Shown: positions 43,001 to 51,097, counted from the stretch's first letter. The stretch is 64,000 bases of DNA from JAFDCJ01 sp964527835 (GCA_964527835.1 CAZGNV010000017.1:1-64000), one strand, 5' to 3'. Notes: generated by a model from the sequence alone, not told the origin. Made by a program: numbers and translations.

Positions 43001-43215
43001 AGCTGGAAATACAGTTGCCGGCCCGCAACCAGAGACAACCGGAAAACCCCTTTTTGGATCTGCCTTCGTTTGAAGAAATCCAGCGCCGCTACATCAGGCA
43101 TGTCCTGGAGCATACCGGCGGAAAGATCGCCGGGCCGGGCGGGGCGGCCCAGATACTGGGACTCAAACGCACCAGTCTCTATTCGCGCATGAAGATTCTG
43201 GGCATGCAAAAATGA
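40084..43215 (+). CDS. Large sigma-54-dependent transcriptional activator
   Basis: A 1043-residue enhancer-binding protein. Residues 1-550 are helical and TPR-like (AEKVYSEKLDEQIGAAGMLN, then repeated hairpins such as HCLEKAVRRLYDC and AIKHFEKAEQVLESG). A GAF-like domain occupies about 555-715. The AAA+ domain has Walker A GETGTGKE near 766, GAFTGA near 813 (sigma-54 contact), and GTLFMDEIGELPL (Walker B). The C-terminal Fis-type helix-turn-helix is near 1010-1040 (GGAAQILGLKRTSLYSRMK). It lacks a receiver domain, so the TPR/GAF part probably senses the effector. It is divergent from the relay operon, and its likely sites are the two AGAC-N7-GTCT palindromes. Confidence 0.93.
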   Translation: MMRPQIMEEQTLNLSEEQWAFLALLKAFDRPVPIEAAGALAPLLPGPLMDLLEKTEPLGWIEKPARGRFAIGKDLPAQVREKLNRINGNDRLSRIAEKVYSEKLDEQIGAAGMLNLLDRAGRHKEAAQYEIKIAHRAVEANDLEKAHHCLEKAVRRLYDCCQDRESRALFVSGALELSNLCFSLGVGFQLLDKFLLQAQEIAGRLGDQRSHALTNLHLGRLYYFTDRRDDALVALSLGHEEIRELEDEDILGQSALFLGIFFFIKGLFKEAIKHFEKAEQVLESGKTTILTTPSAPLFLGYSAIYLGQFHRAIGRLDYYWRLAVDQANPAMASTLRAVLGTVLVLMKKTREASWHLQEAQREAQKSQNALGFHFAGGGIALMNFLEGRVEAAYDVLRQTVEAGERAGLVRQFSSPWILEMMHEFHRQGFEPLPGFEFPGMMQRIFDGVNVHLGGVAMRLRAREKMAQGAGMQTVLEDLTSSENMLAQSGDRVQQAKTIFEMARLALMERKREESRRLVRKARQLLGGYVDEFFPQEFNHLISGRDRLADTQLRNQRFLHNFLAMIESLYPSEDRHEILAKVLTATSGMFGAERSGLFWFRRGRFTRTPELRAACNLSPKEAAAEEFHESMSMILKTHRTRQPQVGGLQSTHNQLSAHNIRSAMCIPIEVQDLVHGVLYYDNSYLDGAFDFLDPSIMKHMARHTNLVVERRLNYLKLKEERNLLVSEKSIHLEYDKSRIMARSAAMSQVLEQVDQVAGTESTIIITGETGTGKELLARRIHSQSLRAKGPFIVVDSTTIPENLLESELFGHEKGAFTGAEKRKIGRIELAHQGTLFMDEIGELPLPAQAKLLRALQEKEFMRVGGTRVITSNFRLVAATNRDLTREVERGRFREDLYFRLNVIPIHLPPLRERKDDIVLLAKYFLNRYAKKYKRQGLKLTADQEKMLRQYKWPGNVRELQNIMERAVLLSGDNQLEIQLPARNQRQPENPFLDLPSFEEIQRRYIRHVLEHTGGKIAGPGGAAQILGLKRTSLYSRMKILGMQK

Positions 43216-43223
43216 CTAAAAGT

Positions 43224-43514
43224 CTATAGCAGTTGGATACCATTGCGGATTGCGACGGCGGCAATGCCTTTTCCCGAGGCCGCCTTTTGCTGAAAGGCCG
43301 CAGGTTTTTGCAGGTGGAGATCCACTGGAACGGAAACCTGCAGGAAGGCTTCCTGGATGTCTTCCATTGAATTTGCTTCGGTAACGATGAGGATATCCGC
43401 ATCGCTTTTGGGTCCCGGAGTCCCCGAAGCATAAGAGCCGAACAGATACACCGCCTGTATATCTGGACGGCGGCTTTTCAGTTTCCGGACGGCGGCTTTG
43501 AGTTCGCTGAGCAC
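43224..43514 (-). CDS. MNT-type minimal nucleotidyltransferase
   Basis: A 96-residue minimal nucleotidyltransferase. AVYLFGSYASGTPGPKSDAD holds the GS...SDxD catalytic motif. The remainder is a short helical tail. I used the GTG at 43514, just after the HEPN stop, since the frame open to 43619 runs 100 bases into the HEPN gene; the start is uncertain. MNT proteins act as antitoxins of HEPN ribonucleases, often by AMPylating the toxin. It ends nine bases from the convergent activator gene. Confidence 0.8.
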   Translation of the reverse strand: MLSELKAAVRKLKSRRPDIQAVYLFGSYASGTPGPKSDADILIVTEANSMEDIQEAFLQVSVPVDLHLQKPAAFQQKAASGKGIAAVAIRNGIQLL

Positions 43515-43518
43515 CGGC

Positions 43519-43914
43519 TCAGGATTCAAAAAACGACTGGCGGCAAAAGTCGTATATTTGCTGGGCGTCCTGGATTGCTTTTTTAGCGTCTTCATCAGTG
43601 TAATACTCTTTGGGCGCACCGGTGTCGAATCCGTTTGGATACCGGGTGGGAATATAATGCCGGTCCAGCCTCATGCCGGAGCGGATCAAGCCCTCGGCAA
43701 TCTCCATGATACCGGATAGATCCTTGAGCAACCGCATCACCGAATGCCCCCAGCCTTCACCGCCTTTTGAAAGTATCAGCCCTTTGACCGCTTTTTCCGC
43801 GGCCTGCTGAGCGGCAAAACAGGCCCAGTCGTAATCGCCGGCCTTCCTGGCATTCTGACTATGGTTCAGGTCACCTTCCGCCTGAGTGAGCCAATCGATC
43901 GCCCTGTTTGTCAT
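43519..43914 (-). CDS. HEPN-domain toxin
   Basis: A 131-residue HEPN-domain protein. DYDWACFAAQQAAEKAVKGL and GHSVMRLLKDLSGIMEIAEG are the helical core, and RLDRHYIPTRYPNGFDTGAP contains the RxxxxH ribonuclease-type motif. The gene pairs with the downstream MNT gene (gap of four bases with the chosen start), forming a HEPN/MNT toxin-antitoxin module. All expected motifs are present. It lies between the activator gene and the DUF4863 gene. Confidence 0.88.
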   Translation of the reverse strand: MTNRAIDWLTQAEGDLNHSQNARKAGDYDWACFAAQQAAEKAVKGLILSKGGEGWGHSVMRLLKDLSGIMEIAEGLIRSGMRLDRHYIPTRYPNGFDTGAPKEYYTDEDAKKAIQDAQQIYDFCRQSFFES

Positions 43915-44112
43915 AGCAGCACTTAAAATCCATTATTTTGTTGCCTTCTCAACCAAGACTACCCGACAACCGATCACAAATCAACATCAAATCCAGGCAG
44001 ATCAGGGCATGCAAACCGATACCCACCCGCACCATGCCAAATCCTGAAGGCCTGGCAAGGGCCAAATCAGAGAAGACCCCGCTTTCAATCGGCACCGATC
44101 TTGGCCCCGGCG

Positions 44113-44583
44113 CTACCTTCTGTCGGCATAATCGATTTTGCCGTCCGGCAGCATGTAAAGGATCAGGGCTTCACCGTCCGACACCGTGGGGTGATGGGCC
44201 GTTCCCGGCTCGAATACCAGCCAGCCGCGGGACATGCCGTCGAATTTGGCCCCGGGGGTGACCGGCATGATCATGCACACCTCTCCGCCCGGATGGCCGT
44301 GTTGCGATCCCACCAGATCAGTCAGGTCCACCACGTCGACACTCAACCCCCCCGTCTCTTCGCAAGGTTCAATCACCCGGCCCCAGCGCCGCCCCGGGTC
44401 GCCGTTGGCACACATCCAACCGGCCGCGATCGCCTCGTGGCAGGCTTTCTCGATGGCATCGAAGACTTCGCTGCCCGGCGCAAAGCGCCGGTTGAGTTCC
44501 TCGGCCAGCCCGGCGTCGATGGCCGTGTTTGAAACCAGGTCGGTTATAGGTTTGAGCAGGGCCTGAAATTCATTTACGTTCAT
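44113..44583 (-). CDS. DUF4863 family protein (4-hydroxylaminobenzoate lyase-like)
   Basis: A 156-residue cupin-like protein. WGRVIEPCEETGGLSVDVVD LTDLVGSQHGHPGGEVCMIM, GWLVFEPGTAHHPTVSDGEA and LYMLPDGKIDY are typical of DUF4863, whose characterised members include 4-hydroxylaminobenzoate lyase (PnbB). Two His in HGH and others in TAHHP could bind a metal. No nitroarene genes are nearby, so another amine or aromatic substrate is as likely. It lies 20 bases downstream of the iorB end. Confidence 0.7.
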   Translation of the reverse strand: MNVNEFQALLKPITDLVSNTAIDAGLAEELNRRFAPGSEVFDAIEKACHEAIAAGWMCANGDPGRRWGRVIEPCEETGGLSVDVVDLTDLVGSQHGHPGGEVCMIMPVTPGAKFDGMSRGWLVFEPGTAHHPTVSDGEALILYMLPDGKIDYADRR

Positions 44584-44603
44584 GTCATTGTCTCCCGTTA
44601 AAG

Positions 44604-45158
44604 TTATCCATGATATCCGGCTTCCAGGGCCTGCAATGAAGCGCGCAGCATTTTTTTTTGCCCGCCGAATCGATTGTTGAGCACCCCTTTGATGTCCTTA
44701 TAGGAGCAGAACAGGCGGCCGCTTTTGCCGGGCGCTCGCCCGGCGGTTGCCAGGGCCCATCCCAGCACAATCAGGTTGACCGCCTTGGGGTTTGAAATCT
44801 GCCGGGCCAGCAGGTCCGCGTCAATGGCCGCAGCCATGATTTCGGTATGCTGATCAGCGCTTGTGTTGACAACCGCCCAGCCGCCTGTCTTGAGAAAAAA
44901 ACCATGCTGGGCCATGTTTTCCGCCTTGAGCGCCAGCAGTCCATCGGCCTGAAAGGGGCGAATCAGCGGGCTGGCAAAATCCCCCACCTTGAGATGGGAC
45001 AGCACGGTTCCTCCCCGCTGGGCCATGCCATGGGTTTCGGAAGTAAAAACCGGTAATTTTTTTTCAATGGCCGCTTCGGCCAGCAGCCGTGTGACAAACA
45101 ACACGCCCTGACCGCCGACACCGCTGATGACCAGCTGCTGCTTTATTGATTCCGCCAT
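44604..45158 (-). CDS. iorB: Indolepyruvate:ferredoxin oxidoreductase, beta subunit
   Basis: A 184-residue IorB. LVISGVGGQGVLFVTRLLAE is the family N-terminus, SETHGMAQRGGTVLSHLKVG follows, and the remainder matches the pyruvate-oxidoreductase gamma fold. With IorA (45448-47268) it oxidatively decarboxylates aryl pyruvates to aryl-acetyl-CoA and reduces ferredoxin. A hairpin repeat separates the two subunit genes. The arylacetyl-CoA product fits the arene-acid theme of the region. Confidence 0.92.
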   Translation of the reverse strand: MAESIKQQLVISGVGGQGVLFVTRLLAEAAIEKKLPVFTSETHGMAQRGGTVLSHLKVGDFASPLIRPFQADGLLALKAENMAQHGFFLKTGGWAVVNTSADQHTEIMAAAIDADLLARQISNPKAVNLIVLGWALATAGRAPGKSGRLFCSYKDIKGVLNNRFGGQKKMLRASLQALEAGYHG

Positions 45159-45251
45159 AAAACCTCCAACAAATTGAGTAAAAACTGAAACGGTAGCTAA
45201 CCGCCCTTAACGTAATTTCTCATTAAATTTGGTCATTCTGCCATCAACTGA

Positions 45252-45431
45252 GCGCAATATGTATTTTGGTTGAGCGTCATTGTCCATTTGGGGGAAAAAG
45301 CCAGCGCATCGGTGGGCGTTAAAAATTGCAAGCTGTTTGAGGCGCTTGCGCCGAGTTCTTGCAATTTAGCCCACCGATGCGCTGGGCGCCCCAAATGGAC
45401 ACAGAAAGCGAGGCCAAAATACAGATTGCGC
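45252..45431 (+). repeat. GCGTTAA-core hairpin element, copy with TCCATTTGGGG arms
   Basis: The core (45316-45370) is GCGTTAAAAATTGCAAG, loop CTGTTTGAGGCGCTTGCGCC, CTTGCAATTTAGC. The outer arms pair over more than 60 bases (TGTCCATTTGGGG with CCCCAAATGGACA, CCAGCGCATCGGTGGGC with GCCCACCGATGCGCTGG) but share no sequence with those of the other copies. It separates iorA from iorB. Confidence 0.8.
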
Positions 45432-45447
45432 GACGTAGACCGCAGTT

Positions 45448-47268
45448 CTAACTGTCCTTTACAATGAAGGATCCCTTGGGGCAGACCGCCAGGCACACGC
45501 CGCAGCCGATGCACAGCAAAGGATCGATGGTGACGTACTTTTCATCTTGATCGTCATGGTAGATCAACGCCGGACATTCAAAATGCTTGATGCAATAGCC
45601 GCAGCCGTCACAGGAGTCGGCGACCTCCACCGGGATGAATTCTGCCATCTCCCCCTTACGCGCCAGGTCGATCACGCAGGGATAGCGGGAGATGACCACC
45701 GCCGGGCCGTGCTGGCGGCTGTAAACGATGGCTTCCTTTACCAGGGCGGTGAATTGTTTGACTTCATATGGATTGCCCAGTTTGCAGAACTTGACCCCGC
45801 ACCCCTTTACCAGGGCTTCGATGTCGACGGTGTCCAGCGGCTCGCCGCAGGCGCCGATGCCGGTGGAAGGGGTCGGTTGGCTGCCGGTCATGGCCGTTGT
45901 GCGGTTGTCCAGAATCACCAGCACGAATTTGTTTTGCTGAACCACCGCATCGATCAGGGCCGGCACCCCGGCATGAAAGAACGTCGAATCCCCGATGGTG
46001 GCCACCACGTCAGGGCGCTTCTTCTCGTTTTTGTATGCCTGGTAAAACCCGGAAGCCTGGCTGATGGCCGCCCCCATGCACAGCACGGTGTCCACCGCCC
46101 CCAGATTCAACCCCAGGGTGTAACAGCCGATATCGCTGGTATAAATGCCGCGGGGGGCGGCTTTTTTAATGGCAAAAAAACTGGCCCGGTGGGGGCATCC
46201 CGCACACAGGGTCGGCCGCCGGCCGGCCACGGCCGGCGGCTGGAAGGCCTTGAACTCGATGCCGGCAAAGCGACAGATAATTTCTTCCACCTTTTCGGGG
46301 CTCAGCTCCCCCACCCGGGGCACAACCCCGGACAGTTTGCCTTTGACGCGACGGCGGTCGGCCAGCTGCATTTCGATGACTCCCGTGGTCTCCTCGATGA
46401 CCAGGATGTCATCGTAGTTTTTCAGCAGGCGGGTTGCAAATTCACTGTGCAGGGGAAAGGGTTGGCGCACCTGGTACAGGGGAATCTTGGTCCAGAGCTT
46501 CAGGGCCTTCATAATTTCCCGGGTGTGGGCCGCCGCCACCCCGGACGACAAGATGGCCTTTCTGCCCCTGGCCGCCGGATTGAGCCGCACCGGAGCCGAG
46601 GCCCGCCAGCGGGCGATGGCGGCCAGTTTTTCCTCCAGCTCCTTGTGCAGCTGCAGTCTGAATTTCGGCGTCGCCGCCCAACGCGCGGGGTTTTTTTCGA
46701 AATTGACTTCCCGGCCGTTTTCAGGAATTGCCCTCAGCTCGACATCCTGGCGCGAGTGGCACACCCGTGTGGTGGGGCGCAGCATGACAGGGGTTTTGTA
46801 TTTCTCGGAAATCTCGTAGGCCAGACCGATCATCTCGCGGGCCTGCCGGGGGGAATCCGGGTCGAGCACTGGTATCTTGGCCATCATGGCCAGCATGCGG
46901 CTGTCCTGCTCGGTCTGGGATGAGTGCGGTCCGGGATCATCGGCGCTGATGACGATAAAGCCGCCTTTGACTCCCATGTAAGCCGCGCTCATCAACGGGT
47001 CGGAGGCCACATTGAGTCCGACCTGCTTCATACTGACCGCCGTGCGCAGCCCGGTCTGGCATCCCGCATAGGCAATCTCGAAGGCGATCTTTTCGTTGAC
47101 CGCCCACTGGGTGTGCATGGAAATCTTGTTTTGCTTCTGAAAAAATGCCACGGCCGCCAGTATCTCAGAAGCCGGTGTGCCCGGATAGGAAGTCGCCATG
47201 GTACAGCCGTTTTCCACCAGCCCCCGGGCAATGGCTTCGTTGCCCAACAGCAATCTGCGTTCAGTCAC
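45448..47268 (-). CDS. iorA: Indolepyruvate:ferredoxin oxidoreductase, alpha subunit
   Basis: A 606-residue IorA. The N-terminal part begins LLLGNEAIARGLVENGCTMA TSYPGTP and contains a TPP-binding core (GDSTFFHAGVPALIDAV, LDNRTTAMTGSQPTP) around residues 420-470. The C-terminal ferredoxin domain (about 550-606) has CDGCGYCIKHFECPALIY and CIGCGVCLAVCP for two iron-sulfur clusters. It oxidises indolepyruvate, phenylpyruvate and hydroxyphenylpyruvate. Located in the same run as iorB, serA and trpB2, it suggests amino-acid-derived arylacid metabolism. Confidence 0.95.
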   Translation of the reverse strand: MTERRLLLGNEAIARGLVENGCTMATSYPGTPASEILAAVAFFQKQNKISMHTQWAVNEKIAFEIAYAGCQTGLRTAVSMKQVGLNVASDPLMSAAYMGVKGGFIVISADDPGPHSSQTEQDSRMLAMMAKIPVLDPDSPRQAREMIGLAYEISEKYKTPVMLRPTTRVCHSRQDVELRAIPENGREVNFEKNPARWAATPKFRLQLHKELEEKLAAIARWRASAPVRLNPAARGRKAILSSGVAAAHTREIMKALKLWTKIPLYQVRQPFPLHSEFATRLLKNYDDILVIEETTGVIEMQLADRRRVKGKLSGVVPRVGELSPEKVEEIICRFAGIEFKAFQPPAVAGRRPTLCAGCPHRASFFAIKKAAPRGIYTSDIGCYTLGLNLGAVDTVLCMGAAISQASGFYQAYKNEKKRPDVVATIGDSTFFHAGVPALIDAVVQQNKFVLVILDNRTTAMTGSQPTPSTGIGACGEPLDTVDIEALVKGCGVKFCKLGNPYEVKQFTALVKEAIVYSRQHGPAVVISRYPCVIDLARKGEMAEFIPVEVADSCDGCGYCIKHFECPALIYHDDQDEKYVTIDPLLCIGCGVCLAVCPKGSFIVKDS

Positions 47269-47316
47269 TTATATCCTCCAGTGCTTAAATTTGAAATGCC
47301 TAACCCGGATAAACCG

Positions 47317-47525
47317 GAAAGTGCCTAAAGTTCGAAGTGCCTAAAATGCCTAAAGTTGTGGCGTCGCTACGCTCCGTCTTTTTTATAATTCGCTGGCGCT
47401 GGCCACATGGAAGCCAGAAATCAGAACAACGAAATGATAGCTTACCTTGAGTTTCTAATTTTATAAAATCGATAGCATACCTTAACTTTAGGCACTTTAG
47501 TGCACTTAAGGCATTTTAGGCATTT
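47317..47525. repeat. Inverted GTGCCTAAA repeat arrays
   Basis: The left array has AGTGCCTAAAGTTCGAAGTG and CCTAAAATGCCTAAAGTT. The right array, in opposite orientation, has CTTTAGGCACTTTAG and GGCATTTTAGGCATTT. About 110 bases of unassigned sequence lie between. The plan (inverted arrays of short direct repeats around a centre) copies that of the heptad element at 2506-2960, but with another unit sequence and no gene. It occupies the gap between serA and iorA. Confidence 0.6.
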
Positions 47526-47528
47526 ATT

Positions 47529-49109
47529 TTATAGTTCAAACGGCATAACCGCGATGTTCAGGGGCAGCTGCCGCAGTTTTTCCATCACCTCGTCGGGAAT
47601 CATCTCGTCGGTCCGCAAAAAGATCATGGTCTTATCATTGCCCTCGGCCTGACCAACGCGCATTTCCTTGATGTTAATCTTGTTTTCTCCCAGCAGCGTG
47701 CCGATGCTGCCGATGGCCCCCGGTTTGTCATGGTTGTGAATCAGGACAAAGCGGCCCTGGGGGTGCATTTCCAGCCGGAAGCCGTTGATGTTGACCACCC
47801 GCGGGTCCTTCTGGCCGAAAATGGTGCCGGCCACCTTGCTGGTGGCATCATCGGCAACGGCCTTGACGGTCAGCAGGTTGATATGTTCAGCGGCTTCGCC
47901 CACCCGGGTTTCGGTGACCTTGACCCCCCTTTCCTGGGCCAGTACTGCGGCGTTGACGAAGTTCACATCTTCAGCGACCATGGGGGTCAGAAACCCTTTC
48001 AGGACCGCCGTGGTGACCGGTGAAAGATCAAGATCCTGGAAATCACCGGCGTATTCGATGACCACCTCTTTTACGGGCCCGCTGGTCAGCTGGGCCAGCA
48101 GGCATCCCATGCGGTCGGCCAGGGTGAGCAGGGGGCCGACCTTTTCCAGCACCTCTCCACTGACAGCCGGCACGTTCACCGCGTTGGTAATGGTGCCGTT
48201 TTTAAGATAGGCGATGATCTGCTCGGCCACCTGCAGCGCCACATTGGTCTGCGCTTCCCGGGTGGATGCCCCCAGGTGGGGGGTGCAGACCACCCGCTCG
48301 ATTTCAAACAGGGGATTTTCACCGGGCGGCTCCTGTTCAAAGACATCCAGGGCGGCGCCGGCAACTTTCCCGGAGCGCAGTGCCTCGTATAAATCCGCTT
48401 CATCAACAATGCCGCCCCGGGCGCAGTTGATGATCATCACTCCGTCTTTCATCCGGTCAAAGGCGGCCTTGTTGAGCAGACCGATGGTTTCCTTCATTTT
48501 GGGCACATGCACGGTGATATAATCCGCACGCTGGTACAGCTGTTCGAGGGATACCGGCTCGTAGCCGGCCTTTTCGATCTGCTCCGGGGTGACGAATGGA
48601 TCATAGACGATAACCTGCATTTTCAAGCCACGGGCGCGATCGGCGACAATGGAGCCGATTTTACCCAGGCCGATGACGCCCAGGATCTTGTTGAAAACCT
48701 CCCGGCCCTGAAGCTTTTTTTTCTCCCATTTGCCAGCCTTGAGGGTTGCCGTCCCCAGGGGGATGTTGCGGGTCAGCGCCATCATCATGGCGATGGTGTG
48801 TTCGGCGGTGGTGATGACATTGCCGGTGGGGGTGTTCATGACCACCACCCCGTGCTTGGTGGCCTCCGGTATATCGACATTATCAAGCCCGATGCCCGCC
48901 CGGCCCACAACTTTCAAATTTTTGGCCGCTGCCAGGATATCCCCGGTCACCTTGGTGGCACTGCGGATGACCAGGGCATCGTAATCCCCGATGATCGCCT
49001 TGAGTTCATCGGGCGCAAGTCCCGTCTTGACATCCACATCGATACCCGGCTCTTCCTGGAACATCTTAATTCCAATTTCTCCCAGAACATCGCTGACTAA
49101 AACTTTCAT
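47529..49109 (-). CDS. serA: D-3-phosphoglycerate dehydrogenase
   Basis: A 526-residue SerA, the usual length for forms with an intervening ASB domain and C-terminal ACT domain. VIGLGKIGSIVADRARG near 145-160 is the NAD site, INCARGGIVDE holds the active arginine region, and the last 75 residues (FVLIHNHDKPGAIGSIGTLL) form the ACT serine-sensing domain. It oxidises 3-phosphoglycerate at the start of serine synthesis. The ATG at 49109 has GGGGAGGAG upstream. The neighbouring trpB2 and ior genes suggest a shared amino acid theme. Confidence 0.95.
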   Translation of the reverse strand: MKVLVSDVLGEIGIKMFQEEPGIDVDVKTGLAPDELKAIIGDYDALVIRSATKVTGDILAAAKNLKVVGRAGIGLDNVDIPEATKHGVVVMNTPTGNVITTAEHTIAMMMALTRNIPLGTATLKAGKWEKKKLQGREVFNKILGVIGLGKIGSIVADRARGLKMQVIVYDPFVTPEQIEKAGYEPVSLEQLYQRADYITVHVPKMKETIGLLNKAAFDRMKDGVMIINCARGGIVDEADLYEALRSGKVAGAALDVFEQEPPGENPLFEIERVVCTPHLGASTREAQTNVALQVAEQIIAYLKNGTITNAVNVPAVSGEVLEKVGPLLTLADRMGCLLAQLTSGPVKEVVIEYAGDFQDLDLSPVTTAVLKGFLTPMVAEDVNFVNAAVLAQERGVKVTETRVGEAAEHINLLTVKAVADDATSKVAGTIFGQKDPRVVNINGFRLEMHPQGRFVLIHNHDKPGAIGSIGTLLGENKINIKEMRVGQAEGNDKTMIFLRTDEMIPDEVMEKLRQLPLNIAVMPFEL

Positions 49110-49212
49110 GCTCTCCTCCCCCAATAAACAATGGCCTTTTAACAGGCGCGCCGCTAAAAGGCCATCGTAAAATTCATGTGGCGGTCGGATTCGTCAAGCA
49201 CAACCCTGCCAC

Positions 49213-49500
49213 TCAACTGGTGCGCTTTTTCGCCTGCTCGATCAATTCAATCAGGCTGGCCACCTTGGGTTTGGGGCGGGCCTGCATCAGGCGGACAAAT
49301 TGCTCTTCGGCCAGGTTATCCTGCAGATACCGCACCACGTCAAAGTGCTCCCACCAGCAGTCCACAATTTTAAAACACGGCTGCTGGTCGTCGCAGACCT
49401 CACAGTAATCAAACGGTACGGGGTTGCCCAGCCGCGGGCAACGCCGTACCATGCTGTTGCGGTTTTTTTTCATATCCCGTCCAAAAGGAAGGCCGCCCAT
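49213..49500 (-). CDS. Small cysteine-rich protein coupled to trpB2
   Basis: A 95-residue protein with VRRCPRLGNPVPFDYCEVCD DQQPCFKIVDCWWEHFDV, a compact group of five cysteines spaced as in zinc-binding knuckles. I do not recognise the family. Its ATG at 49500 overlaps the trpB2 stop as TGATG, indicating translational coupling; an ATG at 49473 with a better ribosome site (GACGGG) is possible. The helical C-terminus ends in EQAKKRTS. A metal-binding accessory role is conceivable but unproven. Confidence 0.65.
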   Translation of the reverse strand: MGGLPFGRDMKKNRNSMVRRCPRLGNPVPFDYCEVCDDQQPCFKIVDCWWEHFDVVRYLQDNLAEEQFVRLMQARPKPKVASLIELIEQAKKRTS

Positions 49501-50876
49501 CAGACGTTTTTAATGATCTCCGGTTTGGGATACTGCTCGAGGACCTTTTCGGCTTCTGCAATATCCTCAGCCGGAAATTCAAAATCCTGCAGCTGACCGG
49601 ACAGATATTTATCGTAAGCCGCCAGGTCGATCAACCCGTGCCCGCTCCAATTAAACAGGATCACTTTCTCCTTGCCCTCTTCCTTGGCCTTTTTGGCTTC
49701 ATCGATGACGCAGGCCAGGGCATGGTTGGTTTCCGGAGCGGCGATGACACCCTCGGTGCGGGCGCACAGGATGCCGGCCTCGTAAGTGTCCACCTGTCCG
49801 TAAGCCTTGGGTTCCAGGATCCCGTCAATGATCAGTTGGCTGACGGTAGGTGCCATGCCGTGGTAGCGCAGTCCGCCGGCATGCAAAGGCGGCGGCACAA
49901 AGGTATGGCCGAGGCTGTGCATGGGCAGCAGGGGCGTATAGCCGGCCGTATCCCCATGGTCATAGGCGAACGGCGCCCGGGTCATGGTGGGACAGGCTGC
50001 CGGTTCCACCGGATGGATGGCAACCTGCTTGCCGTTGATCTTGTCATAGGCAAAGGGAAATGCCAGGCCGGCGAAATTGCTGCCGCCGCCGGCACAGCCG
50101 ATCACGATGTCCGGGTATTCCCCGATTTTTTCCAGCTGCTTTTTGGCTTCCAGACCGATGATGGTCTGATGCAGCATGACATGGTTGAGCACGCTGCCCA
50201 GGGAATAGCGGGTCTGGCCCGATTCATCGGTAACCGCGGCCTCCACGGCTTCGCTGATGGCAATGCCCAGGCTGCCGGGGGTGTCGGGGTCTTTTTCAAG
50301 AATAGCCCGGCCGGCCTTGGTTTCCGAGCTGGGGCTGGCCACACAGTTGGCCCCCCAGGCCTGCATCATGGATTTGCGGTAAGGCTTCTGGTCAAAACTG
50401 ATGCGCACCATGTACACCTTGCATTCGATCCCGTACTGGGAGCAGGCAAAGGCCAGGGCGCTGCCCCACTGGCCGGCGCCGGTTTCGGTGGTCAGTTTTT
50501 TGATGCCGAATTCCTTGTTGTAGTAAGCCTGGGCAACGGCCGTGTTGGGCTTGTGGCTGCCCGGAGGGCTGACCCCCTCGTACTTGTAGTAAATCCGGGC
50601 CGGGGTGCCCAGGGCTTTTTCCAGGGCATAGGCCCGAATCAGCGGGCTGGGGCGCCAGATGCTCAAAACTTCCAGGATCCCTTCCGGGATGTCGATCCAG
50701 CGTTCACTGCTGACTTCCTGCTCGATGAGGTTCATCGGAAATACCGGCGCCAGCTGGTCCGGGGATACGGGGTTGCCGTCCGGGCCCAGGGGCGGATTCA
50801 TCTTGATGTCAGCTAGAATGTTGTACCACTGACGCGGCATCTCATCTTCAGTTAACACGACCTTTCTTTTCTCCAT
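49500..50876 (-). CDS. Tryptophan synthase beta-like protein (TrpB2)
   Basis: A 458-residue TrpB2-type PLP enzyme, longer than standard TrpB (about 400). EGVSPPGSHKPNTAVAQAYY places the PLP lysine at 109. TETGAGQWGSALAFACSQYG and GCAGGGSNFAGLAFPF are typical binding loops. It makes tryptophan from indole and serine, often as an indole-salvage enzyme without a paired TrpA. That fits serA and iorAB downstream, but whether it salvages indole here is inference. Start at 50876 follows a good ribosome site AAGGAGG. Confidence 0.9.
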   Translation of the reverse strand: MEKRKVVLTEDEMPRQWYNILADIKMNPPLGPDGNPVSPDQLAPVFPMNLIEQEVSSERWIDIPEGILEVLSIWRPSPLIRAYALEKALGTPARIYYKYEGVSPPGSHKPNTAVAQAYYNKEFGIKKLTTETGAGQWGSALAFACSQYGIECKVYMVRISFDQKPYRKSMMQAWGANCVASPSSETKAGRAILEKDPDTPGSLGIAISEAVEAAVTDESGQTRYSLGSVLNHVMLHQTIIGLEAKKQLEKIGEYPDIVIGCAGGGSNFAGLAFPFAYDKINGKQVAIHPVEPAACPTMTRAPFAYDHGDTAGYTPLLPMHSLGHTFVPPPLHAGGLRYHGMAPTVSQLIIDGILEPKAYGQVDTYEAGILCARTEGVIAAPETNHALACVIDEAKKAKEEGKEKVILFNWSGHGLIDLAAYDKYLSGQLQDFEFPAEDIAEAEKVLEQYPKPEIIKNV

Positions 50877-50991
50877 GGCGCCCTCCTTGCTGATGATTTA
50901 CGGTTGACAGTAGCTGCAAATTAAGATTTTGGCAACCTTAAATGCATTAAAATAAACGGGTTGGGCAGATAAAGGCCATTCATTAATTGCC

Positions 50992-51019
50992 TTGACTTCA
51001 TTGTGTATACGGTATACAG
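50992..51019 (+). promoter_or_regulatory. Promoter with FCD-type operator upstream of the dehydrogenase-hydratase
   Basis: TTGACT at 50992-50997 is followed, after five bases, by the palindrome GTGTATACGGTATACAG at 51003-51019, identical at its core GTATACGGTATAC to the 7076 operator. The gene starts at 51098. It lies between the divergent trpB2 and dehydrogenase-hydratase genes. Confidence 0.78.
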
Positions 51020-51097
51020 ATCTTAGTCAAGGAAATAATCAACCTTTTTTGACCGCTATTTGCCTTCATAATTAAAGCTGAAGAAAGGAACACGCCC

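Noticed and set aside
43915..44112. Possible extra gene between the HEPN toxin and the DUF4863 gene
   Set aside because: Short frames only, without start signals or similarity; I see nothing supportable in this stretch.
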